Assembly (NCBI GenBank): GCA_036346255.1
Contig: CM070636.1
Span: 23,319,539 to 23,383,538, forward strand
Source: Ampelocalamus luodianensis
Taxonomy: Eukaryota; Streptophyta; Magnoliopsida; Poales; Poaceae
DNA: 64,000 bases
Direction of reading: 5' to 3'
The notes beneath the pieces were generated by a model. That model searched no databases, was not told the DNA's origin, and worked only from the letters and a program-made list of their open reading frames with translations. The translations under genes and the position numbers were made by a program. Every line of letters begins with the position of its first letter. The first letter of the stretch is position 1. Of the stretch, positions 44,265 to 54,180 are shown one piece after another.

Positions 44265-44277
44265 AGCTCTGATACCA
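44265..44277 (-). other. Primer binding site of copia element
   Basis: TGGTATCAGAGCT on the minus strand, two bases after the 5' LTR; complements initiator Met tRNA. Confidence 0.88.
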
Positions 44278-44279
44278 AT

Positions 44280-44834
44280 TGTTGGAACAGTTCGAGGAGA
44301 CTCCGCTCGGCGAAACCGATTCACTGGTCTCCGCCCAGACGTGCCGTGCCTAGTTCTTGCTCTCACCACCAACGTGACCCTTACGAAGCACAGAACAACA
44401 CAAGCAGCGCCCCTGCCTCTGTCTTTGCTTGACTTCACGTGAAGCTAGCACCAGACCTTTGGTTATTCACGTGCACCCATTTAGTCTCTGCAAGGTTGTA
44501 CTCCACCTGAGTATTAACAGCACACGGCCTCGGTCCTTCCTGCTAAAAAAGAACACCAAAGCAAGCAAACAAAATTTGCCGAGAGAACACCGACACACAG
44601 AACGATTCCCTTTTTGGGAGCGCACTACTGCTCTTTTTTCATTTTTGTTTCTTCGACACACAAACTTACTAGGCTATGTTGCTTATAAAGGCTGAGAACT
44701 CAAAAAACGAAACCGTATAGGACTCAACGTTGTATACGGACTCAAGCCGTATCCAACTCGTATACGATGTGTACACGGACTCAACTTCCTAAACTTAAAA
44801 ACAAAAAAAAAACCAAAACAAGATTAATCTAACA
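44280..44834 (-). repeat. Copia 5' LTR
   Basis: 555 bases, nearly identical to 12957-13497. The minus-strand TATA-like TTTATAA at 44683-44689 would direct transcription leftwards into gag. Confidence 0.9.
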
Positions 44835-44839
44835 GATTC
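44835..44839. repeat. Target site duplication GATTC (copia, right)
   Basis: Partner of 12952-12956. Confidence 0.9.
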
Positions 44840-44907
44840 CTCCTTGTGAATACGAATTTGCTTCAACTAGATTGCACTTCTGTCGGGTACACTGTGCGGG
44901 CTCAGCA

Positions 44908-44915
44908 TATAAATA
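44908..44915 (+). promoter_or_regulatory. TATA box of MULE third gene
   Basis: TATAAATA 52 bases upstream of the ATG at 44967, leaving room for a start site near 44940 and a short leader. The copia element inserted about 70 bases upstream, which separates this core promoter from its original upstream DNA. Confidence 0.6.
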
Positions 44916-44966
44916 CTAGCCCTTCAGCGGAGGGTTCTCCCACACAAGACTGCAACACTAGCTCAT

Positions 44967-45626
44967 ATGGAGAAGCAATGGGAGGAGATCACCCAACTCG
45001 CAAGGGCTGCTACAGCCCAGGCCGCCACCGCCCGTAGCACCAACCCCTACCTCAACATTCCTACCCAACATTCGCCATGAGGCCCATCCGAGGGGGAACG
45101 TCACCCTTCTTTTGGTGCAGGGACACATGCAAGTTTTTCAAGTCGAAGGACCAGCTAAGCCTGGGAATGTGCTACTAGGGTTGTGCTAACTACGACTTGG
45201 ACTATCCTGATCGCCATTGGGACATGACGCGCTACCGGTAGCCGGTAAGGAATGGCTACAATATATTCCCCTAGCATTTCTCCTTGAAAGTACGCACTAA
45301 CAACCACTCCCGTCTACCTGTAGTATCCGGATTCGCTATGTGGGTACCACAGGTGGATCGACCAGGAGATCCACCCACATGACCAGTGGCATCTTGACTA
45401 CGATGTGTGGGATGCCCAGAGGCATCGCGAGAGGAGGGAGGAGTGGTGCCGCAATGAAGAGTGCAGCAAGCGTATTCGCCAGAAGACGCAAGCTCATCTT
45501 GAGGCATGCAAGAGAAGTGAGCGTAAGGCTCTCGGGGAGGAGCACAAGAGAAAGCGCGAAATGGCGGCCAGGTCCAAGGCGGTCAGCGAGGAGTACAATG
45601 TCGTGGAAGTAAGGAAGGACAAATGA
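44967..45626 (+). pseudogene. MULE third gene, unknown function (Cys-containing, coiled-coil tail)
   Basis: ATG at 44967 (MEKQWEEITQLARAATAQAA). A frame slip near 45070 is followed by a Cys-rich segment (FFWCRDTCKFFKSKDQLSLG, then CANYDLDYPDRHWD) with TAG stops at 45176 and 45239. A 79-base intron with good borders (45245-45323, GTAAGG...CCTGTAG) joins to YPDSLCGYHRWIDQEIHPHD and a highly charged Arg/Glu/Lys helix (HRERREEWCRNEECSKRIRQ onward) likely to form a coiled coil, stop at 45624. The Cys pattern with CGYHRWID is faintly like a GRF zinc finger, but I would not claim it. Position matches that of an accessory gene such as mudrB in maize MuDR; no sequence similarity to mudrB is claimed. 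Confidence 0.55.
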
Positions 45627-46049
45627 CCCCGATCCATGCAGTAGATCGGGCCATTCCATAGTGGTCCCCCATCCCACCCGCCATGTTTTTCCTTTCTACG
45701 TAAGGCATGTATGCATGCATGGTTCGGATGCTTGTGTTGATGTGTATCATAGTAGTAGTGAGATTGACAGAAGCAATTAGCTGAACCATCATGCCATGCA
45801 ACAACATGTGATATCCGCCTGTTCTAGGACTCTAACTTGTTTTCCGTTCTGTGCCTCACAACATAGCTTCGGTCGAAACATTTGATCACTTACCTACCTT
45901 CGAGTGCGTTTGCAATCCCTAAGCACCGCAGCAAAATTGGACTTAGTAGTTGCCACGACGAGATCGTAACCAACAAAATACATTGATGGCGTTTCGAATT
46001 ATCTATAGCACGAGTATTACAAATTTTCTGTTTCCATATTTCTTCCTTT
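45627..46049 (+). other. MULE subterminal region, no gene
   Basis: Downstream of the third gene; AT-rich towards the end, no further open frame or motif of note. Confidence 0.4.
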
Positions 46050-46200
46050 TTTTAAACAAATCTCAGTGCCCATACTTCCTCCTGATTTTTTTAAATCTCA
46101 GTGCCCATACTTCTTCCAAAATTTTATTTACAAACCTCGGTGTCCATATTTCTTCATGAATGTTTTTTTTACAAATCTTAGTGCCCATATTTCTTCCTGA
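46050..46200 (+). repeat. Subterminal tandem repeat, about four units
   Basis: Four imperfect units of roughly 35-50 bases around a (C/T)TCAGTGCCCATA(C/T)TTCTTCC-like core, just inside the right TIR. Subterminal repeats in DNA transposons often bind transposase; that is inference here. Confidence 0.65.
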
Positions 46201-46320
46201 TCGCTGAAACCCTAATCGACGGCAAAACCCTTAATCTAATCACTGAAACCATAATCGGCCAAAACCTAATCGTCAGCGAAACCCTAATCGGCTGAAACCC
46301 AAAACCCTAATCAGTTGTGA
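46201..46320 (+). repeat. AAACCCTAATC interspersed repeats
   Basis: Several short AAACCCTAATC-type repeats in a row (46207-46315) between the tandem repeat and the TIR. The core resembles the plant telobox and telomere repeat AAACCCT but is not a telomeric array. Confidence 0.6.
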
Positions 46321-46359
46321 CCGTAACCCCTACCGTGCTTCGGTACCGTGGGAGGTCGT

Positions 46360-46632
46360 CGGCTTCATGCACTCCGGTGGCACGGAAGGTGGCCGGCAAC
46401 TTCCCGCGCTTTGGTGGCGCAGAAGGCGGCCGGGCCCGCCAGCTTCCAAGCTGCGCCGCTTGGTCCCACGCTTGGCCGGCCTGCCGTGTTCTTTCCGCGT
46501 CCCCGACTCCAGAATGTGCCACGTGTCGTTCTCAGGTGCTTCCGCGCTCGTAAGGGGGTATTTCCGCAAATACGATGCCAGGGGGCTATTTTGTATCTAT
46601 AGTGGCAGCACGATGTCAAATTAAAAAAATCT
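46360..46632 (-). repeat. MULE right terminal inverted repeat
   Basis: Inverted partner of 1503-1795; see there. Confidence 0.8.
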
Positions 46633-46641
46633 GATATTTCT
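46633..46641. repeat. Candidate 9-bp target site duplication of MULE (right)
   Basis: GATATTTCT, seven of nine bases as at 1494-1502. Confidence 0.4.
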
Positions 46642-47379
46642 CGATACGATGCTAGTACGGCGCACAGAGTCATGTGAAAGTTGTGGGGTCTGTTCTTCCT
46701 CCTCTCTCTCGACCAAGCCCATGTGTGGAAAAATAGCTGACCAATTGTATCTAATCCTCAATTTCCTGCTCAACTTCCATGGTAAAGATTCAACAAATTT
46801 CCTTAAATCCATACTGAATCAAGGTCCTGCACTTGCTCCTCTCCCGATATTATGATCATATATCATCCTATCTGTTGTTTCTCCTCCACATAGATACGAA
46901 GCTTTCAGACTCAATTTCTTAGAGTGGACAGGTTGCCGCCCTCCATTGGCCCATGGTATCGCCATGAGCTTGCCTTCTCTTCCTCTTTAGCCTTACAAAT
47001 GGTGGAATCAAGGTGTTGGGTGATTTGCTTTATCAAGATCAGAGAAGAATGGGTGAAGCTCTGGATCTCTTTACCATCTTCCCAAAGAGAATATCCATTG
47101 CCATCTTGCAAACGATTGTGAGAAAATAAAAGGAGGGCATGATTTGGAGGCCAAACCATGGTGTGATTCTATTGTGTAGTACGTGGTTCGGTGACCAACC
47201 ATTGCAAAGAGAAGGTGAATGTTGAATAGGACTGGGAGGAGCGATGTAGAGAAAGAAGACGTTAGCATTGCCTCACATGCTTTTCTTTTTCTTACCTTTT
47301 CTTAACACGTGCTTAGGCCGAGAAGAGACCAACCAGCTCATGTGAGGCCCCCGGATCGTACGAGCATCTGACGCCAAAG
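46642..47379. other. Intergenic, no gene recognised
   Basis: Moderate-complexity sequence with short open frames on both strands (for example 46911-47159 minus, 46924-47121 plus) that overlap one another and show no domain. It could hold a worn gene or repeat fragment that I cannot identify. Confidence 0.4.
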
Positions 47380-47403
47380 ATATATATATATATATATATA
47401 TAT

Positions 47404-47450
<47 letters not shown>

Positions 47451-47797
47451 TCCTATCTCACATATCTCACATTTTGTACGTAGGTAGGGAGTATCTTGCG
47501 CAACCGAGAGTATGTATGTGTAGTATATGAGTATATAAGATTATATAGGTGGTATTTACACATTTTCAGAGGTGGTATGTACAATTTTTAGACATACTCC
47601 TTTTTATGTGCGAATATGAAGATATTTACAAAATATGCTAAAAACTATGGACTCTTTTGCAAATTTTTCGTGTAATTCACATTGGAGTATCTTATAATTA
47701 GTATATAAGTATACACAAAGTGATAATGGAGTATGTCAAGTTCTTTTAGGTGGTATATCAAAGGTGGGAGTAACTACTCCCGGGAGTAGAAAATATT

Positions 47798-47832
<35 letters not shown>
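47380..47832 (+). mobile_element. Micron-like (TA)n-flanked non-autonomous element
   Basis: A core of about 353 bases (47449-47801) is bracketed by long TA microsatellites (47380-47448 and 47802-47832). Near its right end is a perfect 16-base palindrome, CTACTCCCGGGAGTAG (47774-47789), followed by 12 bases and the second TA run. Rice Micron elements are small, non-coding and sit inside (TA)n in just this way. Related microsatellite-targeting elements have been interpreted as Helitron derivatives, for which a 3' hairpin is expected. No coding sequence. Family membership is inferred from architecture only. Confidence 0.5.
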
Positions 47833-47833
<1 letters not shown>

Positions 47834-48429
47834 CTGGTCGTATACGTGACAAAACTCTAGGTGCGACATTTGTAGGTACGGTGGAATGGATGTCGCACCG
47901 CGGTCCCTGCGGTGGTTGGGTTGTTGACACGAACGTGCCGACGTGAACTAAATTATATTTGGTATACATTTTGTCAACGCAAACCTATTATGAAAAAAAA
48001 CATTTTGTCAACGCTGAGTCTGGAATTTGGACGTCCAGTTCGGAGTCAAACATGGCAGTATTGTCAACGACAATACGATGGCGTACGCTCGCACGTACGT
48101 ACGTACGTAGGAGCCCATTGCCGGTGTACTGTGTCTCCGTACGTATAAACTGGACATTTTGATTTGAAAATTTGGCCAATTTTTTTTTGATTTTCGGCTA
48201 AACCGGTCCTACCGGTGACCCCCAGTAAAATTTTCAAACCGGTTACCAAAAACCTGGTCTTGTGCCCCGCGGGCCCTCACCCTCGAAGCTGTGCCTCCTT
48301 CCTACCACTAGCTGCGCCGCATGCGAGCCGTTTTTCCCAGCGCTGCCCTTCTCTCATCGCTTGCTCCCTCGTCCTTGCCGGCAAGCAAGAATTTGGTGGC
48401 GATGCACATGAATGCAGTTCAACGGTCGA
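47833..48429. other. Intergenic, ACCGGT-rich, no gene
   Basis: Contains a short CGTA/ACGT microsatellite (about 48088-48110) and repeated AACCGGT motifs near 48200-48245. No coding signal. GTCGA at 48425-48429 is the left flank of element D; its partner is not in view. Confidence 0.45.
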
Positions 48430-49150
48430 TGTAACATCCCAATTTTAGTGCCTTTTTTAATTTTCAAAAGTTAAAAGGAAGCATTTGAATTTTCTTGAAT
48501 TATTTGAAGCCTAATTTGAATTTTCAAAAAAGGAAATAATTTAATATGAATAAATCCAACATCAATTAAATTCCAAACTGTTTTATTTGAGTTCCCTAGG
48601 ATCCAAGGAATTTTCTTGGATTTTTCTAGGTTTATTTACTATTTATTTGAGCCCCTTTTTATTTGCTGTATTTTCTGAAATTCGAAAATGCATTTAAATC
48701 CTCAAAATCTCCTTGGGCCGAAATCTCCCTCCTTCGGCCCATTTCCTTTTTCTTCCAGCCCGGTCGCCTTCTCCCGTGTGAAGCCTAGCCATGCCCTGCT
48801 CCGGCCCTACTCCCCTTGACCTGCTCTTGCTGGTCCAACCTGCGCCCCATCCCCTTCTCTCACCTTCGCCTGGGCCCACCCGTCAACCACCTATCCCCTT
48901 CTTCCTCCCTACCTTCTTCCTCCTCACACCGCCACGCCCCCGTCCATCATTGATGCATGCCACGAGCTCATGAATGCCACTCGTTCCTTCGGTTTTTCTC
49001 GCGTATTCAAGGAAAATGAAGCCCAACTCACCGCTGCCATTACTACGGCCATTTCCCCCTAATTTACTTGCCTTAAATTGCAATTGCGCCTCCGCCCGTA
49101 CCTTTGAGAAACTGCTAGTGGTAGATCTCCTCCCCTGCTACCCCCTTACC

Positions 49151-49159
49151 CTATAAAAG
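49151..49159 (+). promoter_or_regulatory. TATA box of LTR D
   Basis: CTATAAAAG after a CT-rich stretch and before a C-rich transcribed-leader-like region; the likely start of element RNA about 30 bases on. Confidence 0.6.
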
Positions 49160-50005
49160 GGAGCATCGGGTACCCCTCTCTCCACTCATCCTCTCCCTCA
49201 AAGCCTAGCTCTCCTCACCTCCTCTACTCGCCAGAATCCGCATTTCTTCACCGCGGGCCGCAAGCTTTTTCGCCACCGTCAAAGGAGCTCCACCGCCATT
49301 GTCCACATATTCGGCATTGTTGCTCCATGTTCTAAACCGTGCGCACCTCACCGTCGCTGGAGCGTCGTTGGAAAGCCCTCGCTGCCGTGAGCCGAACCGC
49401 ACCGCCGCACTCTCTGCATGAGGTAGAAAGACTTGCCATCTCACCCTCTCTCCGATGAGTCCATTGCCAACCACCGCCTCACCGTTGTTCGTTGGGACCC
49501 TTGGTCCCCGTGCATCTGCCGAGCCGATGTGGCTACCACGTGGCGCCACATTGCCGCCACCTCTACAGCCTGAGACCGCATGGATCTCGTGTCACACGCT
49601 TGGGTGGCAAGGCCACACTGTGCCATGCGCCCATCCACCGTGGACTAGTGTAGACCCGTGGACGGGCCTACATGTTAGTGAATGGAATTATTTTTCTTTA
49701 GGAAAATAATTACGGCCAAAATTCAAAATCCTCGCCGACGTCATGCTGACACAATAATCCAGATTTTCCTTTAGAAATAAAATTCCAAAAATCCCAAAAA
49801 TATGTGAATAGTATTTTCTCTCTCATTCTCCTTGAATTTAATCTTCTGGAAGCCCGTTCTCCTGCATCCGAGCTCCGATTGATCCTGTTGTTTTTCCTAA
49901 ATTCATCTAAAATACAGATCTTTCTTCTGGTTCTAGCTTTGTTAAATTTGGATTTTGTTTTATTTTATTTATTTATGTTTTTCTCGTTTTCTCTCCCCCA
50001 TTTAG

Positions 50006-51226
50006 ACAACAAATTCCAAAAAGCAGGAACATGATTTGGGGAGCAAAGTGTGGTAATTGAGCCTGGCCAAGGCAAGTCGTAACCTTTGAACATGTTGTAC
50101 CTATTTTGCAAAAGTATATTTTTTTATTGCAACATGCATGTTACTTTTATATTAACAATTTTATGGGAGTAGCTATTCACCCATTTGACATTATGCCACC
50201 TTGTTTAGCTTGGATGCCATGGCACCATAGTTGGGTAAATATTAGTTGGACATAACTGTAATAGCAACATGGGTTGACGTAGCTATACTTATCCATGCTT
50301 GGAAATACGATGGACTCATATTCACAAGATTAAACTTGACTTAATGAGATATGAAATTGTGGTACGCAACTGTTGTAAAATTTGTTGTGTCATGGTAGGG
50401 GATGCCATTGGTCTTTGTTAAACAAAATAGTTTCATGCTCATGTGAATGATCGTGCAATAAAGGGGGTGCCGTGTGCACATTGGGATGAGGTAGTCTTGC
50501 CTGAATCACTAAGGACTTAATCTTGTGTGCCATTGAACTGGACCATTTCGTATCAGCACATGTCCAATATGGGATGGTTCTGGCTGATTAATTTGCAGTG
50601 TCTTGACTTTGGTTCTGTCATGTGTTGTGTGTGTTTCAGGATACACGGGTAGATCCACATGGCGCAAGAGGGGGCCACCAACTCGGTGGTGAAACATTAG
50701 CGGGCAGAACTAGGTTAAGACAGAGCTTTGGATAATCACTTAGTCACACACCTACGAAAGCGTGTATGGCTAGTATTATAAGTTGATTATCTATTGTGGG
50801 TAAAGTTGTACAACCTCTGTGGAGTGTCAAAACTGCTCGAACAGCCGTGTCCTCGGTTATAGACAATGCTTGAGGATTTCACTTGGGATATAGAGTTTTT
50901 CATAAAACTTTAGATAGTGGAATGGTTGGGAAGTGAACGGGTAGTTCACTAGTTGTTTCAAAACAATTGTTTACTTTATGTATTATGTTTTTCCAATTAC
51001 GCTTTACAATTTACTTACTATATTTACTTTCAATATTCGTTTTCTGCAAAATAACCATGTAGCTATTTCTTATTAAGCCTTGCATGGATATTAATTACAT
51101 AATATTCTCTACAACTTGCTGAGTACTTTATGTACTCATGGCTATATATAGTGTTGATCAATTGCCGAGGAAGAACCTAGGAACTCCGAGTTCTATGAGG
51201 AGTACTCTGAAGATTACGCGAACTAG
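50006..51226 (+). pseudogene. Putative spliced small ORF in LTR D
   Basis: Exon a (50006-50071, 66 nt) follows CCCATTTAG and ends at CAAG|GCAAGT, a textbook GC-type donor, reading through one TGA to FGEQSVVIEPGQ. Exon b (51168-51226, 59 nt) reads EEEPRNSEFYEEYSEDYAN-stop. Its acceptor reads GCCG instead of GCAG. Phase 1 at both joins, as in the other families. Confidence 0.38.
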
Positions 51227-51697
51227 GATGCACTCCCTACTCAATTACCTGTGTGCATGTTGGATGGCTACCACGAGTTTTCTACTTTCGCTGCAAGAGT
51301 ATTTATTTGTCTTTTAAGCCCTGCGCGTCACATTATGTAAACTGTGGCCATAAGGTCCGTTGCTATAATTCAATGAAATTTGGATACTTTCATAGTTATT
51401 TTCGTTGAAAGGTTGATTTCTCATCTATGTTGCTACTGTGTGCACTAGCGTGATCCCCAAAATAACCAAAAAGTTCCAGAGGCATCTTCCATTCATTTCG
51501 ATTTTGGTCTTTTTGCACTAGTGGACTGAATTTGTTACCCCACTTTGCTTCAGCTTGTTTGTACATCACCAGTTCTTTCTTCTCCAATAAGCTTTTGAGT
51601 CAGTGATTCAAAAATTTAATTAACTTCGTTTCCTTAATCTGGACTAGTGCAGAATACACAAAAGGTTCAGATTTGCATATTCGGGTCCCGACAAAGA

Positions 51698-51710
51698 TGA
51701 TAGCAGAGAC
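51698..51710 (+). other. Degenerate primer binding site of gypsy D
   Basis: TGATAGCAGAGAC, a mutated form of the Met-tRNA site, four bases after the LTR. About 500 bases of leader without a feature follow. Confidence 0.6.
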
Positions 51711-52258
51711 ATATCGACTGTAGGACGCAACCTTAGTTAGCATGGTCGTTTTAGAAAAAAAAATTCAAAACTTATTTTCTAAATCAAACCAACCAATTAG
51801 CATGAATAGTTATTCTTTTCTCGTCTCATTCTATTCCTTGATCATCTTATTCTATTCTCTTCTCATATCATTGTTAGGTTCTTATCTCTTATATTTTCTG
51901 AAATTTTGTTTTCAAACTTAAATAGACTTTCTCACCTCAGGAATCTCTATATAATCGAGTTTTCCGTGATCAAAGCGATGGATGGCCTAGAATTGTCAGA
52001 GATCTATTGTTTATGTCGAGTTGATCATCCATATAAGTTAGATTGCTTAGTATCATTTAGTCCGCCAGTTTTAGGATTTTCTGTTGCTTGTGTTTATTGC
52101 ATATTGCTTTTGTAGCCTTTTTCGGCTACACCCTCTTTTGGCTTTCTGTTTCTGGGTTGCCTACTCCCCTAGAAGAACTTACCACTCATCTTTTGCTTTT
52201 CCCTCTCACCTTTTAACCTACCATTCCACACTATAGATTGTTCAGGCCCATAACTCAG

Positions 52259-53427
52259 CCAACACGGCAGACCAGTGGATCCCAATGCTAGTTCTAATCC
52301 CAATGCACCACCTCCACCAGTCGCAGTAGCAGATCAGAACTTGGGACAATTTCTGGCAGCTCAAACCTTGCTTATGAATGCTATGATGTAGAACATGAAC
52401 CAGATGATGAATCAATAGAACTAGACCGCTGCTGTCTTGGTCAACTTGTTGAACCAGAACAATCAAGCAGCTGCCACACCACCACCACCACTAGCTCATC
52501 TACAGTCTAAGCTAGCGGAATTCATGAGGACATGGCCACCTACCTTCTCCAACTCCTCCGAGCCCTTGGATGTCAATGATTGGCTACGCTTCATAGAGAA
52601 GAAGCTTGCCGTTGCACGGTACGATGATCATGAGAAGGTTATGTACACTGCACATTAGCTTGAAGGCACCACCACTGAATGGTAGGAGAACTACTATGCA
52701 GCCCATGAAAATCAGTAGGCCATTTCTTGGGCCAAGTTTTTAGCAGCTTTTTGTCACTCTTATATTCCAGATTAAGGGGATGAGGATGAACGAGTTTCAT
52801 GAGCTACAACAAGGAAACATATCAGTGAGTGGGTACCTCAACAAGTTCACTAAACTCTCCCACTATGCTTAAGAGGACGTTGCCACAGAGGGTGCACGTT
52901 AGAAATGTTTCAAGCGTGGACTCAACTCTAGCTTGAAGGTGCAAGTCGTTGGCAATGACTATGTGTATTTTCAGCATTTGGTTGACAAGGCCATGCTCAT
53001 AGAGGAGTCTCATCGTGAACTTGAGGAATCCCACAAGAGGAAGATGATGCAACATGTTGCTCATCATAACCATCCATAGAGAGCCAGAATGAATGTGCAG
53101 CATCCTATCCGTTTCACCCCTCCTACTGCATTCAGGACCCCTACACCGACACCTCACCTAGCTGCTTTAGAATTCTGCAACTTCGGCAACAACAACCAAC
53201 CCCCAACGAACAACAATCCCACTGCAGGAGTTACCTGTTTCAACTACCACGAGAGGGTCACTACGCCAACAGTTGCCCTTGGAAGCAAGCTCCAACGCTA
53301 GTTGTTTCAATTTGGGAGCTACTCCGATCAGAACCCCTACGCCAGGAGCAGGACATGGAGCACCCTAGACCCCAAATGCAGCCACCAGGACTCCACCACC
53401 TTTTGGGAGAGGCCGTGTGAACTATGT
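52259..53427 (+). pseudogene. Gypsy D Gag
   Basis: Recognisable fragments in several frames: PPTFSNSSEPLDVNDWLRFI (52530-52600), EWW-type motif broken by TAG at 52683, MNEFHELQQGNISVSGYLNK, QVVGNDYVYFQHLVDKAMLI, and a weakened zinc knuckle near 53240-53275 (CFNY then GHYANS-like in another frame). At least seven stops. Retrotrans_gag family; inactive. Confidence 0.78.
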
Positions 53428-53749
53428 CACTGAGTTATGTTCCTTGAATGAATTATTAGTTATAAAGATTAACAAGTATGTGACTGGTTGATGAAGTTCT
53501 TTAACTTATATGATGTCATTCTAAATGAATCCCTGGTCGGATGTCACTGGTTGGAACACTAGTGACTTATCGAACAACACATGTATTGATTGATGACCAT
53601 GTTTCACCGGTCATGGATATAGGGGCATCAAATCAATAATCTGAACACATGTTAGAGAATATGGTGTTGGATTGACCCACCTTGAGACACTATTGAGATT
53701 GTTATGGTTTTTTATGTGTCATCAGTAGGAAGTCCAGCCAGCTCTGGAC

Positions 53750-54180
53750 GTCGTGCTTGGGTAAGTTTCTAGTTAATTCAGCACTTGCTACTATTTTGTT
53801 TGATTCTAGAGCTTCGCATTGCTTTGTTTCTCGGAGTTTTGCTGCAAAATAACAACTAAAGGCTATGACCCTTAAAATTGCTTTGTTGGTTCAATCACCC
53901 AGTTTGGAGTTGAGTACGAACAAAGGTTACCCAAATGTTAAACTGATTATAGAAGGGGTAGAATTTCTAGGCAACCTCATTATCACTAACACCCATCCTT
54001 AGATGTGATTTTGGGAATGTATTGACTTGTGAGACACCAAGCAATTCTGTATTGTGATCAAAGAAGCATCACTTTAGTTAGTCCATATGGAGCCAAAGTA
54101 AAATTCGAGGTCTCTATAGAAAACCAGATGGAACTCTAGTCTGCAATATCAAGATTGTAACTTTGGAGGATGTGCTAGTG
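53750..54180 (+). pseudogene. Gypsy D aspartic protease
   Basis: LLFDSRASHCFVSRSFAAK contains the active site with DSGAS changed to DSRAS (codon GGA to AGA at 53818), which would abolish activity. VKLIIEGVEFLGNLII follows before frame loss near 54000. Confidence 0.75.

Larger units (their letters stand above)
12957..44834 (-). mobile_element. Ty1/copia retrotransposon with nested gypsy insertions
   Basis: Minus-strand element with 541/555-base LTRs (12957-13497 and 44280-44834), a tRNA-Met-type primer site (44265-44277), a purine tract (13501-13508) and GATTC duplications. Genes run from right to left: start of gag (44248-44155), rest of gag (29068-28211), protease and pre-integrase (14942-14339), and a linker frame (14287-13499). 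Integrase core, reverse transcriptase and RNase H are missing, so it is a deletion derivative of about 3.5 kb that would have needed a helper. Gypsy elements B and C inserted into it afterwards. It sits between the MULE PMD gene and the MULE third gene. Confidence 0.9.
1503..46632 (+). mobile_element. Mutator-like element (MULE) with nested insertions
   Basis: A Mutator-superfamily DNA transposon bounded by long terminal inverted repeats (1503-1795 and 46360-46632). It carries, in order on the plus strand, a MULE transposase (2876-4046 continuing at 9164-9840), a plant mobile domain gene (9996 to about 12603) and a small third gene (44967-45626). Subtracting the solo LTR (4047-9158) and the copia nest (12957-44834) with their duplicated target sites leaves about 8.1 kb, a normal autonomous MULE size. 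All three genes have stops and frameshifts, so it is a dead copy. The transposase would excise and reinsert the element at its TIRs in the nucleus. The PMD gene may be a captured host-type gene, as known for some plant MULEs. Confidence 0.85.
48430..51693 (+). repeat. Gypsy D 5' LTR
   Basis: Starts TGTAACATCCCAATTTTAG and ends GGGTCCCGACA. A TATA box CTATAAAAG (49151-49159) precedes a GC-rich leader-like region. It shares with LTR B an extended segment (about 50730-50880) around the degraded palindrome (50833-50844). Confidence 0.82.

Noticed and set aside
46201..46320. Interstitial telomere repeat
   Set aside because: AAACCCTAATC units are spaced irregularly and separated by other bases; not a perfect AAACCCT tandem array.
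46621..47268. Host gene fragment on the minus strand
   Set aside because: Short overlapping frames on both strands, no recognised domain, no intron or promoter pattern that would favour one strand.
47380..47448. Origin of a CRISPR-like or satellite array from TA repeats
   Set aside because: Simple dinucleotide microsatellite only; no spacer structure.
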